A DNA stretch of 10,381 nucleotides from Flavobacterium psychrophilum (GTDB lineage Bacteria > Bacteroidota > Bacteroidia > Flavobacteriales > Flavobacteriaceae). The translations under genes were made by a program, and so were the position numbers. This document shows, piece after piece, positions 6,548 through 10,381 of the stretch (its first letter is position 1; each line of letters starts with the position of its first letter). Below the pieces are notes generated by a model that was not told where the DNA came from, made no database searches, and saw nothing but the letters and a program-made list of their open reading frames with translations. Location: positions 1-10,381 of the forward strand of contig QFQM01000155.1 of NCBI GenBank assembly GCA_003243255.1, given 5' to 3'.

Positions 6548-9500
6548 ATGAAGAGTAATATTTTTCTTATCTTTTTTTTGTTGATAGGTGCTAATATAAG
6601 GGTAATAGCTCAACAAACAATCAACATGGCTCCTCCATCACCTGATGCTGCATCTTTAGGTGTATATGGAAACGTTCCTGTCAGCACATACACGGGTGTT
6701 CCGAATATTAATATACCACTTTATGACATTAGCTACAGAGACGTACAGATACCTATTAACCTGAGCTACCATTCCGCAGGAGTAACGCTTGAACAGGACG
6801 CCGGTTGGGTAGGGCTTAATTGGTCATTAAACGTCGGAGGGATAATTACGCGAACGATAAAGGGAGGAGATGACATGCAGTTTGCCAATGATGGATACTC
6901 TAATGAAGGCGTAGGGGGAATAGGATATCAGGGATATCCATATGATCCCGGTGAAACGTCTGGGAGCTACTTATATAACATTTGTCAGAAAAATATTGAT
7001 GCAGAACCTGATGTATTTTACTTTAATTTCTTTGGAAAGAGTGGAAGTTTTGCGTTACAGCGTGGTCAGAACCCTTCGCAGAACTATGTTGTTGGGACTT
7101 CAATGAAAGTCGAGAAGATTGATATTAAGTACGATAAAGCAGCACGTAGATGGCAAATAAAAACGACAGACGGCTATACATACTATTTTGGAACTATTGA
7201 GGCAACCGAAACACTGCATGGTGTCGGAAAGTATGGGAAAGGGCCAGAATTTATAACGTTTGATCAGCTTTCACATGGTTTTTTAAGTTATGAAGATATA
7301 GTTGTATCGGCATGGTATCTCGATAAAATCATTACGCCAACAGGCGAAGAAATTAATTACATATATGATGTCGTAACGCAGGGAAACCGAAAGATTTCTT
7401 ATTACGGATCGGCCAGAATATCTATTAATGATCTACAGGAGGTAACTGTAACTCCAAACCAGGCAAATGAATGTTATATACCTCCTATACAGACCAGCGG
7501 AAATAAGATATTTACCAGTCATGTCTATCTAAAAGAAATTCAGCACCCTTCAGGCAAAATTATCTTTGGCAAATCACTCAGAGAAGATATGATGCCGGCA
7601 ACAAGCCTTTCCAATACTTATTACTACCTAATGCAATCTCCTTGGTATTTGCATTGGCTTCAGCAGGGACCTCAAAAATTGGATAACATTACAATACAGG
7701 ATGCTAATGGAAATACGGTAAAAAGATTCGAGCTGGAGTATGATTATTTCAATGCACAGGTAACTGGGTTCGAAAAATACCATTTCAGGCGCTTGAAGCT
7801 CAAGCGTGTGAGGGAATGCGGAACACAAGAATGCAAACCCTGGTACCAGTTATTTTATAATGAAACCTATCCATTGCCTTCTAAGTATTCTAACGCACAG
7901 GATTTCTGGGGGTATTATAACGGGGCACATAATAATATATCCCGTGTCCCTTATGGAACATATTATAACTGGTCTCTCAATAAATATTTTTACCTGGGTG
8001 ATTCCGATAGGCAACCTAATCCTGCTTACATGACATCCGGAATATTGACCAAAATTATTTATCCTACAGGAGGATGGAGTGACTTCGAATTTGAACCACA
8101 CGATTACTACGGTTTTGGAAATGACGCTTTTACTATTACAGATTTTGAGAATAATAAACCCATTCCATTGGCAGATGTGGTAACAACCGAAGATGGACCG
8201 GCTTTCAAAACAATCACATTTACAATTACTGATCCTGTTCAGGAGGTCATCATTGATGGGCAAATGACGTATTATGCTTCAGCTACTTCATCTGATCCTT
8301 GTAATGTTGCGTATCCACCCTATGTAGGGAGTGAACCTTGGTATAGCCTTAAAAATGTCTCTTCGTCCTCGAACATTACAGCCCATTTTATGTCCGACTT
8401 CCTTTCTTATTTTGATGCGAACTTGGCTAACAATTGTCCCAACAACCCAAGCGCTATTGAGCCTATTTATAGAAGCCGGGAAACAATAGTACTGAATGCC
8501 GGTACCTATGAGCTCAAAGTACATGCCCGGGAGGAATTCAACATCTACATGGTGGTATCCAAAAGCCTCATACACCCACGAGTGGTTTCTTTGAATCAAC
8601 AAGGGGTATATGCAAAAGTAGCTGGCGGATTAAGGATTAAAAAGATAACACATAGAGATAATTTAACAGCAGTACCACAGGTAAAAAAGTATGACTATAC
8701 AGTAACTGTTCAGGGACAAAAGTATTCCACGGGTAAACTGATGCTGTTTCCCAATTACCATATCCCACATTATTGCTCAGATGACATTTCAGGCCAGTTA
8801 GTGATGTCTATGATGGGGCGTTCCTGGAGCAATACACCCTTAGGTACGTCAGCGGCAGGAAGTATTGTAGGGTACGATCAGGTAATAGAGTGGAACGGTG
8901 AAAATAATGAAAATGGAAGAACAGAATACTACTTCTATAACCAGGTGGAAGAGCCAATAGAATCCATGTATATATTGGAAGGTCTTCCTACCAGAGTGAG
9001 ATCTTCTAATGGACTGACATCAGATGTTAAACAGTTTGATGCTGCAGGTAATCCGGTAAAAACAGAAAACTTTATATATGCCTCTCAACTACAAACACAT
9101 TTCCCGGCTATGGCAGCCAAACAGTTAATAATTGAAAGTTGGGGAATTGTTTATGGGGCATGTAACCAGAATCTGATGCTTGCGCAGGAATATTCAATCG
9201 TGTCGGATAGATGGGTGCCAACTACGAAAACAGAAGTGCAATATGGACAGCAATCTTCTGGAACTCTTCAAACAGTCACTACTTATGAGTATGATACCCA
9301 AACACACCTTCAGCTTAAATCCGAGCAGACTACGTTGGCAAATGGAGATATCATTAAAACGGACTATAAATATCCCTCCGAGGCATCCTGGATTCCAACA
9401 GCTATGTGGCAGGATAAATTTATGTACGCCAAACCTGTTGAACAGAAGCTGTACAAAAACAGTAACCTTAAGAATACTTATAAAGCATCGTACAGTGCAC

Positions 9501-9985
9501 AGGCTAATACTTTTTTACTAAATAAAGAAGAGGGCGCTGTTGGAGCTGCTAACCTCGAAACAATGAATGAATACACTTACACAGGTAAAGGAAATATTAG
9601 AACTGTTAAAAGCAGAACCAATCCAACAACCATATACATCTGGGGATATGACCATAACTATCCTGTAGCACAAATTAAAAACACTACACTGCCCCAGGTA
9701 CTTGTAGCGCTGGGAAATATTAGTGAAACAGACTTGAATACATTCGAAGGGCAAGGCACTCCTTCTGTCGACTATCTAAGTAGGATTGCCAATCTAAGGA
9801 TAAATCTGCCGAATGCACAGATCGATAATTATACCTATCAACCCTATGTTGGTATGAGAACCGCTACAGCGCCAAACGGTATAACAATCTACTATGAGTA
9901 TGATAACTATGGAAGATTGGTTACCATTAAGGATCATGATCAAAAAGTCATCAAAAAGCTGGAGTACAAATACCAGTCACAATAA
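6548..9985 (+). CDS. RHS-type (YD-repeat) secreted shell protein
   Basis: A 1145-residue exported protein with signal peptide MKSNIFLIFFLLIGANIRVIA, cleavage before Gln22. The N-terminus has the Bacteroidota RHS signature APPSPDAASLGVYGNVPVS (28-46), then IPINLSYHSAGV (68-79) and GWVGLNWSLNVGG (86-98). DAEPDVFYFNFFGKSGSF (151-168) follows, in the style of SpvB/Tc-toxin N-termini. The long middle is beta-rich. The C-terminus has IWGYDHNYPVAQIKN (1031-1045) and one clear YD-type repeat, YYEYDNYGRLVTIKDHD (1115-1131), and ends shortly after it with KKLEYKYQSQ. There is no RHS-core PxxxxDPxG motif and no variable toxin domain. RHS proteins form beta shells that may enclose a cargo; this one may be a structural shell or a partner of the next gene. 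Two of two sampled 60-base lines are about 40% G+C, against 48-50% in the coiled-coil gene, so the base composition may differ. Confidence 0.88.
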   Translation: MKSNIFLIFFLLIGANIRVIAQQTINMAPPSPDAASLGVYGNVPVSTYTGVPNINIPLYDISYRDVQIPINLSYHSAGVTLEQDAGWVGLNWSLNVGGIITRTIKGGDDMQFANDGYSNEGVGGIGYQGYPYDPGETSGSYLYNICQKNIDAEPDVFYFNFFGKSGSFALQRGQNPSQNYVVGTSMKVEKIDIKYDKAARRWQIKTTDGYTYYFGTIEATETLHGVGKYGKGPEFITFDQLSHGFLSYEDIVVSAWYLDKIITPTGEEINYIYDVVTQGNRKISYYGSARISINDLQEVTVTPNQANECYIPPIQTSGNKIFTSHVYLKEIQHPSGKIIFGKSLREDMMPATSLSNTYYYLMQSPWYLHWLQQGPQKLDNITIQDANGNTVKRFELEYDYFNAQVTGFEKYHFRRLKLKRVRECGTQECKPWYQLFYNETYPLPSKYSNAQDFWGYYNGAHNNISRVPYGTYYNWSLNKYFYLGDSDRQPNPAYMTSGILTKIIYPTGGWSDFEFEPHDYYGFGNDAFTITDFENNKPIPLADVVTTEDGPAFKTITFTITDPVQEVIIDGQMTYYASATSSDPCNVAYPPYVGSEPWYSLKNVSSSSNITAHFMSDFLSYFDANLANNCPNNPSAIEPIYRSRETIVLNAGTYELKVHAREEFNIYMVVSKSLIHPRVVSLNQQGVYAKVAGGLRIKKITHRDNLTAVPQVKKYDYTVTVQGQKYSTGKLMLFPNYHIPHYCSDDISGQLVMSMMGRSWSNTPLGTSAAGSIVGYDQVIEWNGENNENGRTEYYFYNQVEEPIESMYILEGLPTRVRSSNGLTSDVKQFDAAGNPVKTENFIYASQLQTHFPAMAAKQLIIESWGIVYGACNQNLMLAQEYSIVSDRWVPTTKTEVQYGQQSSGTLQTVTTYEYDTQTHLQLKSEQTTLANGDIIKTDYKYPSEASWIPTAMWQDKFMYAKPVEQKLYKNSNLKNTYKASYSAQANTFLLNKEEGAVGAANLETMNEYTYTGKGNIRTVKSRTNPTTIYIWGYDHNYPVAQIKNTTLPQVLVALGNISETDLNTFEGQGTPSVDYLSRIANLRINLPNAQIDNYTYQPYVGMRTATAPNGITIYYEYDNYGRLVTIKDHDQKVIKKLEYKYQSQ

Positions 9986-10003
9986 CCAATTAACTATATC
10001 CTT

Positions 10004-10381
10004 ATGTCTATCAATACTTATAGGTACTTTTTTTTTTTTATTATAGCATTAAGTATAGCGTTTTCCGCTGTTGCACAGCCACAAAACAATAAACCGAATG
10101 CTGCTTCAGTCATCCCGGGCATTACCGATACATATATGCCGTCCGCATATAACAACCCACAGCTCAATTATGTACGTACATGGGTGGCCATGAAATCATT
10201 TACTGATCCTGCACAACTCGGAGCCGCGGGATTTCAGGATGCTAAACAAACTACAGAGTATATCGATGGATTAGGCCGTCCGTTGCAAACAGTAATAAAA
10301 CAATTCACAGCAGGTAGTACGCCTAAAGACATCGTAACTCCCGTCGTTTACGACAATGTTGGTAGGCAGTCATACAAATTT
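10004..10381 (+). CDS. RHS-type protein with DUF6443-like N-terminus (3' end outside window)
   Basis: 126 codons run from the ATG at 10004 to the window edge without a stop. The signal peptide is MSINTYRYFFFFIIALSIAF followed by SAVA, with cleavage before Gln25. The mature N-terminus has NYVRTWVAMKSFTDPAQL (55-72), QTTEYIDGLGRPLQTVIKQ (82-100) and TPVVYDNVGRQSYKF (112-126). These are the marks of the DUF6443 domain that opens many large Bacteroidota RHS proteins, which often end in an RHS-associated core and a variable tip. The gene starts 18 bp after the previous stop, so the two are almost surely co-transcribed. Any core, toxin tip or immunity gene would lie outside the window. Codons 9-12 are an unbroken T run. 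Confidence 0.85.
   Translation, partial: MSINTYRYFFFFIIALSIAFSAVAQPQNNKPNAASVIPGITDTYMPSAYNNPQLNYVRTWVAMKSFTDPAQLGAAGFQDAKQTTEYIDGLGRPLQTVIKQFTAGSTPKDIVTPVVYDNVGRQSYKF
10028..10039 (+). repeat. 12-base poly-T tract inside signal-peptide codons
   Basis: Twelve consecutive T residues encode Phe9-Phe12 of the second RHS-type protein. A gain or loss of one base would shift the frame after eight codons and abolish the product. A shorter run of eight T residues lies at 6572-6579, in the signal peptide of the preceding RHS gene. The tract could be a slippage site, a sequencing artefact or just a Phe-rich signal peptide. Confidence 0.7.

Overview
The window looks like chromosomal DNA of a Bacteroidota bacterium, most likely of the Chitinophagaceae (Chitinophaga/Niastella-like). 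The evidence is a TAnnTTTG-type promoter element, A-rich leaders in place of clear Shine-Dalgarno sites, the LuxC-type acyl-CoA reductase/ferredoxin pair, 'VGIGTTxP' fibre-type proteins, and Bacteroidota-type RHS proteins (a 'PSPDAASLG...YGNVPV' N-terminus and a DUF6443-like N-terminus). The placement comes from reading motifs; no database search was done.

Layout. (1) 1-1034, minus strand: 5' part of an HtrA/DegP periplasmic serine protease with a complete catalytic triad, cut by the window edge at the start of its PDZ region. (2) 1035-1429: noncoding, with an A+T-rich htrA leader and then a pyrimidine-rich degenerate repeat block. (3) 1430-2428, minus strand: LuxC-family acyl-CoA reductase. 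It is divergent, across about 60 bp, from (4) 2489-2836, plus strand: a small 2[4Fe-4S] ferredoxin of the Allochromatium type with an enlarged segment between its cluster motifs. (5) 2837-3156: a noncoding region with a long tiled inverted repeat and three direct repeats at an exact 21-bp period. (6) 3157 to the right edge, all plus strand with gaps of 18-49 bp: a probable five-gene operon. It encodes a secreted coiled-coil protein with a beta-rich, possibly outer-membrane C-terminal part; two fibre-like proteins sharing a nearly identical 98-residue C-terminal module but with different heads; a 1145-residue RHS-type shell protein; and the start of a second RHS-type protein with a DUF6443-like N-terminus, cut by the window edge.

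How the genes may work together. The reductase and ferredoxin probably form a small redox or lipid-metabolism pair. The five-gene run encodes only exported proteins and looks like a surface or secreted RHS locus, in which the fibre proteins and the coiled-coil protein may anchor, display or export the RHS shells. No toxin tip or immunity gene is visible; if present they would lie right of the window. The joint function is inference.

The points most worth a second look are the structured leader at 2838-3079, the shared-tail/variable-head fibre pair, the uncharacterised 488-residue protein, and a 12-T run inside the signal-peptide codons of the last gene.
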